NCBI RefSeq assembly: GCF_030506305.1
Contig: NZ_CP119421.1
Location: forward strand, 5,410,501 to 5,474,500
Length of the DNA stretch: 64,000 bases
DNA from: Porifericola rhodea
GTDB lineage: Bacteria; Bacteroidota; Bacteroidia; Cytophagales; Cyclobacteriaceae
Direction of reading: 5' to 3'
Shown: positions 52,858-62,012 of the stretch, one piece after another
Layout of the letters: each line of letters starts with the position of its first letter
Position numbering within the stretch: the stretch's first letter is position 1
The notes under the pieces: generated by a model
Seen by the model: only the letters and a program-made list of their open reading frames with translations
Told to the model about the DNA's origin: nothing
The model's database searches: none
Program-made: the position numbers and the translations under genes

Positions 52858-54666
52858 TTATTGAAGTGCTTCTTTAAACTGAGCAGACTCGCTGTAATTA
52901 CTAAATTCAAGATCTGATACAGCTCTTTCGCGAAGCTCAGAATCAGCGCTAGCAGCATTACCTAATGCTTCGTATATTGCGCTTTCATTCTGTAGTCTGG
53001 CATTAGCAACGGCGATACCGTAGCTAGCTACACCAAGTTCACTATCCATATTAAGAGCTTCTTCGAAGCTTGTGATCGCGTTTTCGTAGTTACCAGCAAG
53101 AACCTGAGCAAGACCTAGGTTAAATAGGTTAACTGCGGTTTCAGAAGCGTTAGATAGTGTAGAAACTGCCTGATCGTACTCAGCAAGCATTATTTCTACA
53201 GCACCTTTTACACCGTTAATAGCAGCAGAACCACCTTGAGTGCTTGCCTGCATGCTGCTTGCTTTAGAAGCTTCGTCTCTTGCTTTCTCTTTGTTACCCT
53301 GAAGAGCGTAAATAATTGCAAGGTTAGCGTGAGCCTCAGCGTTGTCGTTCATACGAGCAGCAGTTTCAAGCTGAGTTTGAGCCTGACCTAAGTAGTCTTC
53401 CATTTGAGAGCTGCTAGCTTCCATAGCCTGCTGTAAATAAACAGCACCTAAGTTGTTATGAGCAACCCAGCTATTATGTAGTTCAATAGCTTTTTCGTAG
53501 ATCGCAGCTTTCTCATCAAGAGAAGGAGTTAAAGTTGCTCCGTAAAGTAGTTCCTGCTCAGAAAGAGTATCAGACTTTACAGAACCTTCAGAAACCTGCT
53601 TAGATAGCACAGAGATTTGAGACTCAGTTTTCTTTTCTTTAACAGTAAGTACTTCAGTTTTAGCAGCTCTTAAGTCAGGATAAACTTCTCTAAATACTTT
53701 GTTGTAAGTAGAAAGTTTATGCATTTCGTCTTCTTTCTCTTCAAAAGATCCAGATCCATCAATGATGTTGTAGTACTCCTGCTTTTCAGACTGAGAGATA
53801 CCATCGTATTCCTGAAGAGCTTCTCTTAAGCCACTCCAGTCTTCTACTACAGGCTTAAGGATAAAGTTAATTTCATCAGCAGCGTCAGAGTAGTCGTAAC
53901 GATCCATTTGAGTTTTGTAGTACTCTTCTATACGAGAAGCACGATCTTGAGAAAGGTTTTCGTTCACTCTTTCAGATCCTTCAGGAGAGTGAGTACCAGT
54001 AATAGTTACTGAACGGGTTACGTTTTTCTCAGCAATGAAGTTTCTGAATCTCTCACCGCGATCACTACGTACCTCAGAAGGTCTTAAGTAAGAGCTACCC
54101 TGAGCGAAGTAGAAGTTAACGTAAGTAGGCTCCAACTCTTCACCAGTGTTGTATCCATGATCTGCATAAAGAACTCCGTCAACACCAGAAGGCACCTGCA
54201 CTAACTGTGAAGTAGTGATAAGTCCTTCTGCTACCTGCATCATAGGAGTTTCGGCAGTCTTACCAGAATTAGGGTCAGAAGCTACACCTTGCACAAAAAG
54301 GTAACCATCATCCATTGACTCACCATCGTAGTCAAAAGTGAATGACTCAGATTTTTTTGGCTGTTGTTCAGCACCATTAGGGAAGTCTTCGGCACGAAAT
54401 TCAACGCTTCCTACTTCCACGCTGTCGTCGCCATACTTATAGAAAGTGTTCAGTGTATATACTTTCTCTTTTTTCAGCATCTTCACTGGAAGAGTAGCTG
54501 ACATATCGAAAGCAACCTGATCACCGTGTACTTCTAAAGGAGAGGGCTCTACAGTTAATTCCTGATCTTCAGCCATCTTAACCATCTTTTTAAGGGAATT
54601 ACACCCCGAAAAAGCGACCAAGCCAAGAAGTATAAAAGTAAACAGTAAATTTTTCACTTGATTCAT
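52858..54666 (-). CDS. Lipoprotein with OmpA-like region and TPR repeats
   Basis: The 602-residue protein has a lipoprotein signal (LLFTFILLGLVAFSGC, Cys near residue 22). A beta-rich part with an OmpA-type peptidoglycan-binding-like stretch follows (FAQGSSYLRPSEVRSDRGER, VTITGTHSPEGSERVNENLS, QDRASRIEEYY). TPR-like helices fill residues about 400-560 (NSWVAHNNLGAVYLQQAM, AEAHANLAIIYALQGNKEKA, FNLGLAQVLAGNYENAI). It probably sits in the outer membrane facing the periplasm and links envelope to peptidoglycan. No partner is adjacent. The family name is uncertain. Confidence 0.8.
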   Translation of the reverse strand: MNQVKNLLFTFILLGLVAFSGCNSLKKMVKMAEDQELTVEPSPLEVHGDQVAFDMSATLPVKMLKKEKVYTLNTFYKYGDDSVEVGSVEFRAEDFPNGAEQQPKKSESFTFDYDGESMDDGYLFVQGVASDPNSGKTAETPMMQVAEGLITTSQLVQVPSGVDGVLYADHGYNTGEELEPTYVNFYFAQGSSYLRPSEVRSDRGERFRNFIAEKNVTRSVTITGTHSPEGSERVNENLSQDRASRIEEYYKTQMDRYDYSDAADEINFILKPVVEDWSGLREALQEYDGISQSEKQEYYNIIDGSGSFEEKEDEMHKLSTYNKVFREVYPDLRAAKTEVLTVKEKKTESQISVLSKQVSEGSVKSDTLSEQELLYGATLTPSLDEKAAIYEKAIELHNSWVAHNNLGAVYLQQAMEASSSQMEDYLGQAQTQLETAARMNDNAEAHANLAIIYALQGNKEKARDEASKASSMQASTQGGSAAINGVKGAVEIMLAEYDQAVSTLSNASETAVNLFNLGLAQVLAGNYENAITSFEEALNMDSELGVASYGIAVANARLQNESAIYEALGNAASADSELRERAVSDLEFSNYSESAQFKEALQ

Positions 54667-54803
54667 AATTTAAAAGTTTGGTTAGTTGGTGATGCGAAAT
54701 TATTAGGTTATTACCAATATTACAATTTTGGCGAAAAAATAGTTATTTTTGATAAGAGTTGAACAAAGGGATATCATTTTTGTTTTATTTCCAATGCACG
54801 AAT

Positions 54804-55019
54804 ATGAGAAAGTTACAATATTTCTTTGAAGAACAAGCTTTTGGTGTTTGCACCCGTTTAGGTGAAATTTTACATATTTCTACCTCAAGTATTCGCTTGT
54901 TTTTTATCTATGCATCGTTTCTCACCTTTGGTTCTCCCCTATTTGTCTATTTAGGTCTTGCCTTTATCATGAACCTCAGAAGACATCTTAGAAAGCAGTA
55001 TAATCAAATCCGAAGTTAA
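54804..55019 (+). CDS. PspC domain family small membrane protein
   Basis: From ATG 54804 the 71-residue protein reads MRKLQYFFEEQAFGVCTRLG and then one hydrophobic segment (IRLFFIYASFLTFGSPLFVY, about 33-52) and a basic tail. This is the PspC-like pattern of Bacteroidota envelope-stress proteins. The longer frame from 54759 adds residues not typical of the family. The TAA stop shares the palindrome TTAA with the stop of the convergent glycosyltransferase. Confidence 0.75.
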   Translation: MRKLQYFFEEQAFGVCTRLGEILHISTSSIRLFFIYASFLTFGSPLFVYLGLAFIMNLRRHLRKQYNQIRS

Positions 55020-56032
55020 AACTTAAGCTGACTAAAGCGTTTGTTTCCTTTTAAGTAACGCTCAGACACTATTAAACCCGAAAAAATCGTACCAAGCTTA
55101 TGCTCCGTTCGCCATTGACGAACTATATTTCTTCTCTGCTGCCAGCGGCGCAAGTTAGTAAGAAAATGCAGATTACCCAGCATTACCGCTTTTGCATCTT
55201 TGTATTTGCCATTTAACAAAAAGCTAAGTGCTGCCACAGTATCAATTAGCAGTTTGGAAAGTACTTTAGTCCACAGACTGGAAGCCGGAGCGTTTTTGTA
55301 GAGCATTCCCGTGCTGTTTCTAAAGTTTAGATAGGTTTTTTTAGGATTAGTTACCGGCATGGTGCCTCCTCCTACATGATAAACTGTACTTCCCGGATGA
55401 AAAAAGACCTTATAGCCGGAAGCATTTATTCGCCAGCATAGATCTATCTCCTCCATATGCGCGTGAAAAATAGCATCAAAGCCGCCTAGTTGATTGTAGA
55501 TAGCTGTACGAGCAAAAAAGCAGGCACCGCTTGCCCAAAACACCTGCCTGATATCATCATACTGACCTTTGTCTTTTTCCAGCTTATCCAGAATTCTTCC
55601 CCGACAGAATGGGTAGGCAATACTATCTATAAAACCGCCAGCAGCACCGGCGTGCTCAAAGGTATCTTTATTATGGAAAGCCCTGATTTTTGGTTGACAA
55701 GCGGCAATCTGTTCGTCGGTTTCCATGAACTCAATTATTGGGTCAATCCAGTTCTCGGTTACCTCTACATCAGAGTTAAGTAGTATGCTATACTTATTGT
55801 CTATTCGTTTGAGAGCTTCATCGTACCCTTTAGCAAAGCCATAGTTCTGCTCAAAAGCCATGATCTCTACTTCGGGATACTGGGCTCTCAAAAAATCTAG
55901 GGAGCTATCTGTAGATCCGTTGTCGGCTACAATAATACGATGCCCGCGGCTGTATTTTTGAACCGAGGGCATAAACTGTTGCAGAAAGTGTAGGCCGTTG
56001 TAATTTAAAATAATAACTGCTGCCTGTTCCAT
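55016..56032 (-). CDS. Glycosyltransferase family 2
   Basis: The 338-residue protein has the GT-A fold motifs of GT2: VIILNYNGLHFLQQFMPS, IVADNGSTDSSLDFLR, SILLNSDVEVTENWIDPII for the DxD-like metal site, and HAHMEEIDLCWRINASGYKV in the acceptor region. It probably adds a sugar to a polysaccharide or rhamnosyl-type polymer on the cytoplasmic side of the membrane. Its ATG overlaps the stop codon of ybaB (TAATG), so the two are coupled. Confidence 0.9.
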   Translation of the reverse strand: MEQAAVIILNYNGLHFLQQFMPSVQKYSRGHRIIVADNGSTDSSLDFLRAQYPEVEIMAFEQNYGFAKGYDEALKRIDNKYSILLNSDVEVTENWIDPIIEFMETDEQIAACQPKIRAFHNKDTFEHAGAAGGFIDSIAYPFCRGRILDKLEKDKGQYDDIRQVFWASGACFFARTAIYNQLGGFDAIFHAHMEEIDLCWRINASGYKVFFHPGSTVYHVGGGTMPVTNPKKTYLNFRNSTGMLYKNAPASSLWTKVLSKLLIDTVAALSFLLNGKYKDAKAVMLGNLHFLTNLRRWQQRRNIVRQWRTEHKLGTIFSGLIVSERYLKGNKRFSQLKF

Positions 56033-56364
56033 TAGGCCATATTTCCAAAGTCAAAGCCAGGAATATTAGGCATAAAACCTTCGGTAGATTTTTTCATTTC
56101 TTCTTTAGCTTTAGCATCTACCTCGGTTAGCGCTTTGTTTACAGCAGCTACTACCAAGTCCTGAATAATTTCTTTGTCTTCAGGTTTTATGATATCACTA
56201 TCTATTTCAATGTCAATTACCTGTTTTTTGCCATTGACGGTAGCTTTTACCATACCCGCACCGGCTTCGGCTGAGGCAGTAATATCTTCCAGCTTGTCTT
56301 GAGCTTCTTTCATTTTCTCCTGCACCTCTTTTACCTTCTCCATCATTTTATTCATATCAAACAT
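56032..56364 (-). CDS. ybaB: YbaB/EbfC nucleoid-associated protein
   Basis: The start is set at ATG 56364 (MFDMNKMMEKVKEVQEKMKE), the usual opening; upstream codons to 56412 are not family-like. The core AEAGAGMVKATVNGKKQVID and IEIDSDIIKPEDKEIIQDLV follow, with a helix-rich end and LPNIPGF-like tail (MPNIPGFDFGNMA). It binds DNA as a dimer. In many bacteria ybaB neighbours recR or dnaX; here it precedes a glycosyltransferase. Confidence 0.92.
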   Translation of the reverse strand: MFDMNKMMEKVKEVQEKMKEAQDKLEDITASAEAGAGMVKATVNGKKQVIDIEIDSDIIKPEDKEIIQDLVVAAVNKALTEVDAKAKEEMKKSTEGFMPNIPGFDFGNMA

Positions 56365-56440
56365 AGTACTGTCATTTAAAGGTGAATGATTATTGGCATA
56401 AATATAGAACAATTCAACGTAATACTACGCCTGCTTGTTT

Positions 56441-58105
56441 TTAGGGGCGCCCACTGATTAGGGTAAATTTGCCTGACTTGCTAAATGAATTGCCTAACTG
56501 GTCTACTACTTCCAGCACAAAAAGGTAAGTACCCTGAGGGGCATCAGCATTCTGGTAAGTTCCATCCCAACCTTTGCCGACAGTTTGTGTAGAAAAAATC
56601 AACTCTCCCCAGCGGTTAAACACCTGAAACCGCACCGATTCTAAAAGATCTGCTTTGTAGACAAACTCATCGTTAAGGCCATCTCCATTTGGGCTAAAAG
56701 CATTAGGAAAAAAAACGCGAGCCTGCCGAGGTATCAGCACGCAAGCCTCCTCGCTAAGCTCTGATTCAACGCCACACAGGTCTCGGTAGCTTAACTGATA
56801 GCAATAGGTTGTTTCTACCGCCAGTTCTCGTGGATCGGTGTAGTTTAGTGTACTGACTGAATCATACAGGACTGCCTCTTCATCATCTACTGAGCGGTAG
56901 ATATAGTACTGCTCAGCCTCCGCTACGGCAACCCAGTTTAGAGATGCACTGGTAGATTGAAGACTGATGCTAAGCCCGGCAGGCCCTTCAGGTACTTCAG
57001 TTGAGATGGCAGCAACCTGAAGTTGGTTAGAAAGGCTAATAGCACCATTGCTTTCGGCTGATACCTGATAGCTATAACTTTGCTGACAGTTTACCTCTGT
57101 ATCAGTATAGTTAGTACTACTTTGTTCGCTAAGCAGGGAATTGTCTTTTAGTAAGCGGTAGGTAGAATAGCCTGAACTGTACCAGTTCAGCTCATTCTGA
57201 AGATGTGCAGGGGTAACTTCCAGGCCAATGCTGCAAACCACATTGGACTCTTGGTTAAAAGATTCATCACAACGGTTAACGGCAACTATCCTAAAGCAGT
57301 AGTAATTTTCTGAGGTACTGATATTAGCATTCGTCCAGTTATAAGTACTGCTGCTGTTGTCAAGCTCTACTGCATCCAGATCGTAAGTTCCTCTACCGTT
57401 CTCGTCCACTTCTAACCGATAAGCGACATTGGGGTTTGCCAGATTATAGGCTAATTGTATTTCCTGCTCGCCCACTACTTCAACCTGAGAAATATTAGCA
57501 ATATCCAGATCCAGAATAGTAGTGATGGTAGTATCGGATTGAGCGCAGTTAAAGGCAGCATTTGTAAACCTACCTTCTGCACTAATAGTGTAAGCCCCTG
57601 CGCTGGCGTACTGATAAGTTAAAAAGCCCTGGCTGGTACTTACTGATTGTGTATTGCCATCGCCAAATTCAATATAGAGCTGCTCGTAGTAAAACTCTTC
57701 GCTAAAATCTATATACACACTGTTGTTAATGCAGTTATATACATTAAAACGAGGTTCTAGTGGCTCCATCACTTCTACACGAAGCGTATCAATTACATCC
57801 TGTTGGTTACCTAATACTTGCAATACGAGGTAACTGCCTGGCTCAGTATATGTGTATTCCGCTGTCTGGGGAGAGGCATCAGGGTCAACTTCTACTGACC
57901 CCTGATCTCCGTTCCAGTCAAAATTCCAGGCAATGGGAGGCATGGGTGAAGCCACAAAAGTATTGGTAGCAGTAATGGTAAGGGGCGCACAGCCTTTAAT
58001 TACATCTACTTCAAAGCGATTTTTAGGACTACTGACCTGCCCAAATGCTTCGGGTAGAAAACTGCAAAAGAGCAGGAAAGCACATAGTAATTTACAAATA
58101 CGCAA
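56441..58105 (-). CDS. Secreted protein with PKD-like domains and a type IX-type C-terminal sorting domain
   Basis: The 554-residue protein has a signal peptide (LLCAFLLFCSFLPEAFGQ), two PKD-like blocks (VSSPKNRFEVDVIKGCAPLT ... WNFDWNGDQGSVEVD, YTEPGSYLVLQVLG), fibronectin-like repeats and the CHU_C / gliding motility-associated C-terminal domain (FFPNAFSPNGDGLNDEFVY, then FNRWGELIFSTQTVGKGWDG). That last domain directs export through the type IX system in Bacteroidota. It is probably a surface or secreted adhesin or scaffold. Confidence 0.92.
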   Translation of the reverse strand: MRICKLLCAFLLFCSFLPEAFGQVSSPKNRFEVDVIKGCAPLTITATNTFVASPMPPIAWNFDWNGDQGSVEVDPDASPQTAEYTYTEPGSYLVLQVLGNQQDVIDTLRVEVMEPLEPRFNVYNCINNSVYIDFSEEFYYEQLYIEFGDGNTQSVSTSQGFLTYQYASAGAYTISAEGRFTNAAFNCAQSDTTITTILDLDIANISQVEVVGEQEIQLAYNLANPNVAYRLEVDENGRGTYDLDAVELDNSSSTYNWTNANISTSENYYCFRIVAVNRCDESFNQESNVVCSIGLEVTPAHLQNELNWYSSGYSTYRLLKDNSLLSEQSSTNYTDTEVNCQQSYSYQVSAESNGAISLSNQLQVAAISTEVPEGPAGLSISLQSTSASLNWVAVAEAEQYYIYRSVDDEEAVLYDSVSTLNYTDPRELAVETTYCYQLSYRDLCGVESELSEEACVLIPRQARVFFPNAFSPNGDGLNDEFVYKADLLESVRFQVFNRWGELIFSTQTVGKGWDGTYQNADAPQGTYLFVLEVVDQLGNSFSKSGKFTLISGRP

Positions 58106-58156
58106 TGCAGTGTTAGTTGGCTTCGTTTTGTGTCATACAACGCTAAAGTCTCAATT

Positions 58157-59530
58157 TCATTGCTTCAGGCGCTCAATAATTTGTGTTATATCAAGTTCTT
58201 CCTGCTCCCCAGTCTTCAAATTTTTGAGGCCATAAGCTTGTTTTTGCACCTCATCGGAGCCAATTACAATTGTATAGGGTATTCCCTTTTTATCAGCATA
58301 AGCGAACTGTTTTTTCAGCTTAACCCGATCTGGATAAATTTCTGCACTGATACCAGCTGAGCGTACCTGACTTAATAGGGAAAGTGCATGCTTTTCTGTT
58401 TCATCATCAAAAGCAATAAATAGCACCTGAGTAGCCGCCAGATTTTCTTTCGGAAAAAGGTCCAGCCCTTCCATAACATCATAGATACGATCTACCCCAA
58501 AGGAGATGCCTACTCCCGACATACCAGGCATACCAAATACACCCGTCAGATTATCGTAACGTCCTCCTCCACTGATGCTGCTACTGATAACAGCATTGTT
58601 AGCTTTTACTTCAAAAATAGCCCCGGTGTAATACGAAAGGCCTCGGGCAAGGGTGATGTCAAAGTCCAGAGTAGCCGCTTCTGAGCCCATCAATTGTACT
58701 CTTTGTATCACTTCTTCAATTTCTGCTACTCCCTGTAGTCCTTCTTCTGACTGAGACAGAAGATTTTTTACTGTTTGAAGCTTCTCCCGATTGCTACCCG
58801 ATAAGGTAAAAACAGGTAGCAGACTTTCTATCGCCTCTTTACTAAAACCTCTTTCTTCAAGCTCTGCCAATACCTTCTCCTGACCTATTTTATCCAGCTT
58901 ATCAATAGCTACCAGCAAATCACTCTCTTTACCTTCAGCACCTACCGTTTCTACCAGTCCGCTAAGAATTTTTCTGTTGTTAATTTTGATGCTGATATCT
59001 ACTACTCCCAAAGCCTGAAAAACCTCTTCTATCATCAGTACTATTTCTGCTTCGCAGGTTAAGGAGTCTGTACCCACTACATCTGCATCGCATTGGTAAA
59101 ACTCACGATACCTACCTTTTTGTGGACGGTCTGCACGCCAAACCGGCTGTATCTGGAAGCGGCGGAAAGGAAAGGTGATTTCGTTCTGGTTCATAACCAC
59201 ATAGCGGGCAAAAGGCACCGTAAGGTCATAACGAAGCCCTTTTTCAGCAATTTTGGGCAAAAGGTTCGCTGCCCCCTTATCATAGTCGGTAGTACGTGTT
59301 TTGGACAAAAAATCTCCAGAATTAAGGATTTTAAAAAGCAACTGATCCCCCTCGTCTCCATATTTACCAGTCAGTACAGACAGGTTTTCCATGCTGGGGG
59401 TTTCCAGCTGCTGATAACCATATCGGCGATATACTTCTCGTATATGATTAAGAATATAATTACGCTTGGCCATCTCGGCCGGTCCAAAATCTCGGGTTCC
59501 TTTAGGAATGCTAGGCTTTTGCTTACTCAT
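58157..59530 (-). CDS. hisS: Histidyl-tRNA synthetase
   Basis: The 457-residue class II synthetase has motif 1 (RNYILNHIREVYRRYGYQQL), motif 2 (FRRFQIQPVWRADRPQKGRY, REFYQCDADVVG), the histidine-A loop LARGLSYYTGAIFEV and motif 3 region GGGRYDNLTG, followed by the anticodon-binding domain (VLFIAFDDETEKHALSLLSQ). It charges tRNA-His. The start overlaps the upstream Ig-domain protein stop by 8 bases. Confidence 0.97.
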   Translation of the reverse strand: MSKQKPSIPKGTRDFGPAEMAKRNYILNHIREVYRRYGYQQLETPSMENLSVLTGKYGDEGDQLLFKILNSGDFLSKTRTTDYDKGAANLLPKIAEKGLRYDLTVPFARYVVMNQNEITFPFRRFQIQPVWRADRPQKGRYREFYQCDADVVGTDSLTCEAEIVLMIEEVFQALGVVDISIKINNRKILSGLVETVGAEGKESDLLVAIDKLDKIGQEKVLAELEERGFSKEAIESLLPVFTLSGSNREKLQTVKNLLSQSEEGLQGVAEIEEVIQRVQLMGSEAATLDFDITLARGLSYYTGAIFEVKANNAVISSSISGGGRYDNLTGVFGMPGMSGVGISFGVDRIYDVMEGLDLFPKENLAATQVLFIAFDDETEKHALSLLSQVRSAGISAEIYPDRVKLKKQFAYADKKGIPYTIVIGSDEVQKQAYGLKNLKTGEQEELDITQIIERLKQ

Positions 59531-61721
59531 TAATTATTGATGATTTCTCCGGATCAGGATTAAAGTCTTTAAAAGTATCCTGAATATTTTTGTCAGTTGG
59601 TTTTTTAGGGTTTTCCCAGGTAGCATCCAGCTCCAGGGTGGTTACGTCTTTCAGACTTATCAGTACGATAAGCTTCTTCAAGTCTTCGTTAAATCCACCA
59701 CTTCTACGACTGTTGGAGAGAGCGTACTTTCCGGCAAATACGTTACCCTGAGTTTCCAAATCGTTCAGCTTCTGGGTAATATAACTTAACTTCTCAAACA
59801 CGCTGCTGGGGTCTTTACCAATCACATTGCTGGCCTCCAGACTACCTATGGTCATAGATGTAGTTCCTCCTACCCCACTCACATATTTCTGGGTATCCTG
59901 ATTGTCGCTCAGTACTACAGGTGAAAGACCGGTAATGGCTCCCAAAGATGCAGTAGTTACAGCACGATGCTTTTTGGTCTTTTTCGCCTTCTTGTACTCC
60001 TTTTGTAGCTCTTTCTGTTTGTCTTTCAGCTGCTCCATCAGGTTCCATATTCGTATCAAGCCAGTGCGGTATTGATTATACAGCAGCCTGTCTTTTTCTT
60101 CCAGGTTCTCGGCATCTTCTACCGTTACTCTTACTGTTCTCTGCGCGCGCTGGTTAGTACGGTCTACCACAAAGAAAGTGATCTCATACGTATCTTTCAT
60201 TCCAGGTTCTAAAAAGAAGTCATATCCCGGACTCCAGATAAACTCCCACTGGGTCATATCATTTTTGATCATGGAGCTGCGCGGTATGCGATTAGTTTCA
60301 GCCACAAAATCAAAGCTCATAATATCCTGGTCCCCATTGGGGTCAGAGAGGTAAAATTTAAGGTTTAGCGCTTCATCTTCACGAATGCTAAATTCATCCT
60401 GATTGGGCACCATAGAAATAGCCGGCGGATGATCCTGCTGGGTAACCGCAATCTTTACTTTTCCTTTTTTCTGAGCTTTATAAGGTTGGTCTTCCACTAT
60501 AAACTCCAGCTGAATAGGCTCTTTTTGCAGACGGGTGTACTGCCCGTAAGAGGGCTTCCAGCTAAGCTCTCCCTGTCCGGAAAGTGACATACCCTGAGGC
60601 ATTTGAGCGAGAATAGGCTTAAAGACAAGAGGGTCATTATCCGGGTCTGAAATGGCGTTTCCTGTATTGAGCTGGTATACATTCTGCACATTGTACTGCA
60701 CATAAAAAGTCTTGAGATCAGAAATTTCAGGCGGACGGTTAGTATGGTAAACGACAAGGTCTACCTGCTGACGATCACTTTGCCCCGAAGAGTTATTTAC
60801 TTCAAAAATCACCTGTACTGTCTGGGTTTCTTCCAGGCGGTCTACCAGATCATAAGAAGGAGTCCAGTAGAAATTGCCCTGCTCATCAAAGATAATGCCC
60901 ATGTCTTGCTGAGCACCCTGGATCATATTAAAGGTGTACTGTTTGTCTTTGCCTCCGCTGGCACTTAACTGAAAGGTTAGCGTATTACCTTCGCTTACCA
61001 CATTCCAGCCCCTTTTATTGGGTAGTAGTAATTTAAGATCTGGCGCTTTGGCTACTGGCTTTTCCGGCTTAAGGTCCGCTGCCACCTCCAGCTCCCCCGG
61101 AATCTTATCGCCATAGACTTTATCTTCGGCCATAAACTCTACCGTAATTGGGTTCTTCTGTAGAGATTCCAATTGCTCCGCACTAGGCTTCCAACTAAAC
61201 ACGCCCTCTTTACTAAGAGTCATACCCTCAGGCTTAGTACCAGAAACTATGCTGAAGTCAAATTCACCTTCTTTGACGGTAAGCTTATAGGTATTTTGCT
61301 GGGTAGAGGTGATATAAAATGGTTTAATATTGAAAAAAGAGGGTAAACGAGCCTGGTTTTTTACTACAAACTCTACCTGCCGAGTAGTTACCTGCCCTCC
61401 TTCATTGGTTACTTCAAAAAGCACAGGAAATGTTTTTTTGCGTTGGCTGGGCGTAACCAGATCATACTCTGGTTTCCAGCGGAAAAAGCCATCCTCGTTT
61501 AGCTGAAAGTTGAGCGAGGTTTCGCTGGTAGCAGAGAAGCGATAATTTCCGCTAAGCCCACCGCTGGCACTTAGCTTAAATTCTAAAGTCTCTCCTTCGT
61601 CTATCTCATTCCACTTCTGCCCCTCCGGAAACTCTATAGAAATTTCTCCTTCTTCCTGCGCCTGCAGGTTAGCAAAAGAAAAAACAAGTAGTATAAAAAC
61701 TATTAAAAAATGTCTATCCAT
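59523..61721 (-). CDS. Large exported protein with repeated Ig/cadherin-like domains
   Basis: From ATG 61721 the protein (732 residues) begins MDRHFLIVFILLVFSFANLQAQ, a signal peptide. At least four beta-sandwich repeats share the pattern LTFQLSASGG...YTFNMI and WTPSYDLVDRLEETQTVQVI, FRWKPEYDLVTPSQRKKTFP, FSWKPSAEQLESLQKNPITV, LSWKPSYGQYTRLQKEPIQL; they look like the putative-Ig/cadherin repeats of surface proteins. A helical C-terminal region carries a short membrane-like stretch (about 600-625). A surface or periplasmic scaffold is likely. The function is unknown. Confidence 0.8.
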   Translation of the reverse strand: MDRHFLIVFILLVFSFANLQAQEEGEISIEFPEGQKWNEIDEGETLEFKLSASGGLSGNYRFSATSETSLNFQLNEDGFFRWKPEYDLVTPSQRKKTFPVLFEVTNEGGQVTTRQVEFVVKNQARLPSFFNIKPFYITSTQQNTYKLTVKEGEFDFSIVSGTKPEGMTLSKEGVFSWKPSAEQLESLQKNPITVEFMAEDKVYGDKIPGELEVAADLKPEKPVAKAPDLKLLLPNKRGWNVVSEGNTLTFQLSASGGKDKQYTFNMIQGAQQDMGIIFDEQGNFYWTPSYDLVDRLEETQTVQVIFEVNNSSGQSDRQQVDLVVYHTNRPPEISDLKTFYVQYNVQNVYQLNTGNAISDPDNDPLVFKPILAQMPQGMSLSGQGELSWKPSYGQYTRLQKEPIQLEFIVEDQPYKAQKKGKVKIAVTQQDHPPAISMVPNQDEFSIREDEALNLKFYLSDPNGDQDIMSFDFVAETNRIPRSSMIKNDMTQWEFIWSPGYDFFLEPGMKDTYEITFFVVDRTNQRAQRTVRVTVEDAENLEEKDRLLYNQYRTGLIRIWNLMEQLKDKQKELQKEYKKAKKTKKHRAVTTASLGAITGLSPVVLSDNQDTQKYVSGVGGTTSMTIGSLEASNVIGKDPSSVFEKLSYITQKLNDLETQGNVFAGKYALSNSRRSGGFNEDLKKLIVLISLKDVTTLELDATWENPKKPTDKNIQDTFKDFNPDPEKSSIINE

Positions 61722-62012
61722 ACCCTTAGAATATTTTACTCTGTAGATTTGTTCAGAGAACAAAAACAAGTAGTAATTAAATGCAAATATTGCACACAAA
61801 TATGATAAAAAACTAATTCTGTCTGTCCTGATATTATATTTTCATGATGCTACACCTCCCCAACGAAAAGCCTGTAGCGTTATTTCTAATATTAGACTTT
61901 TGGAAGGCTTCAAATTTGATGCAAAAATGATTAGCATTACAACCAGGTAGATAATTTTAGTGTCCTGACAACAAGCATTACTAGTTAACAGCCTATTTTG
62001 CCCCTCCTATTT

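Noticed and set aside
664-60968. Overlapping open frames inside real genes (for example opposite pnp, rpoD, sbcC)
   Set aside because: They lack family patterns and follow the codon structure of the gene on the other strand.
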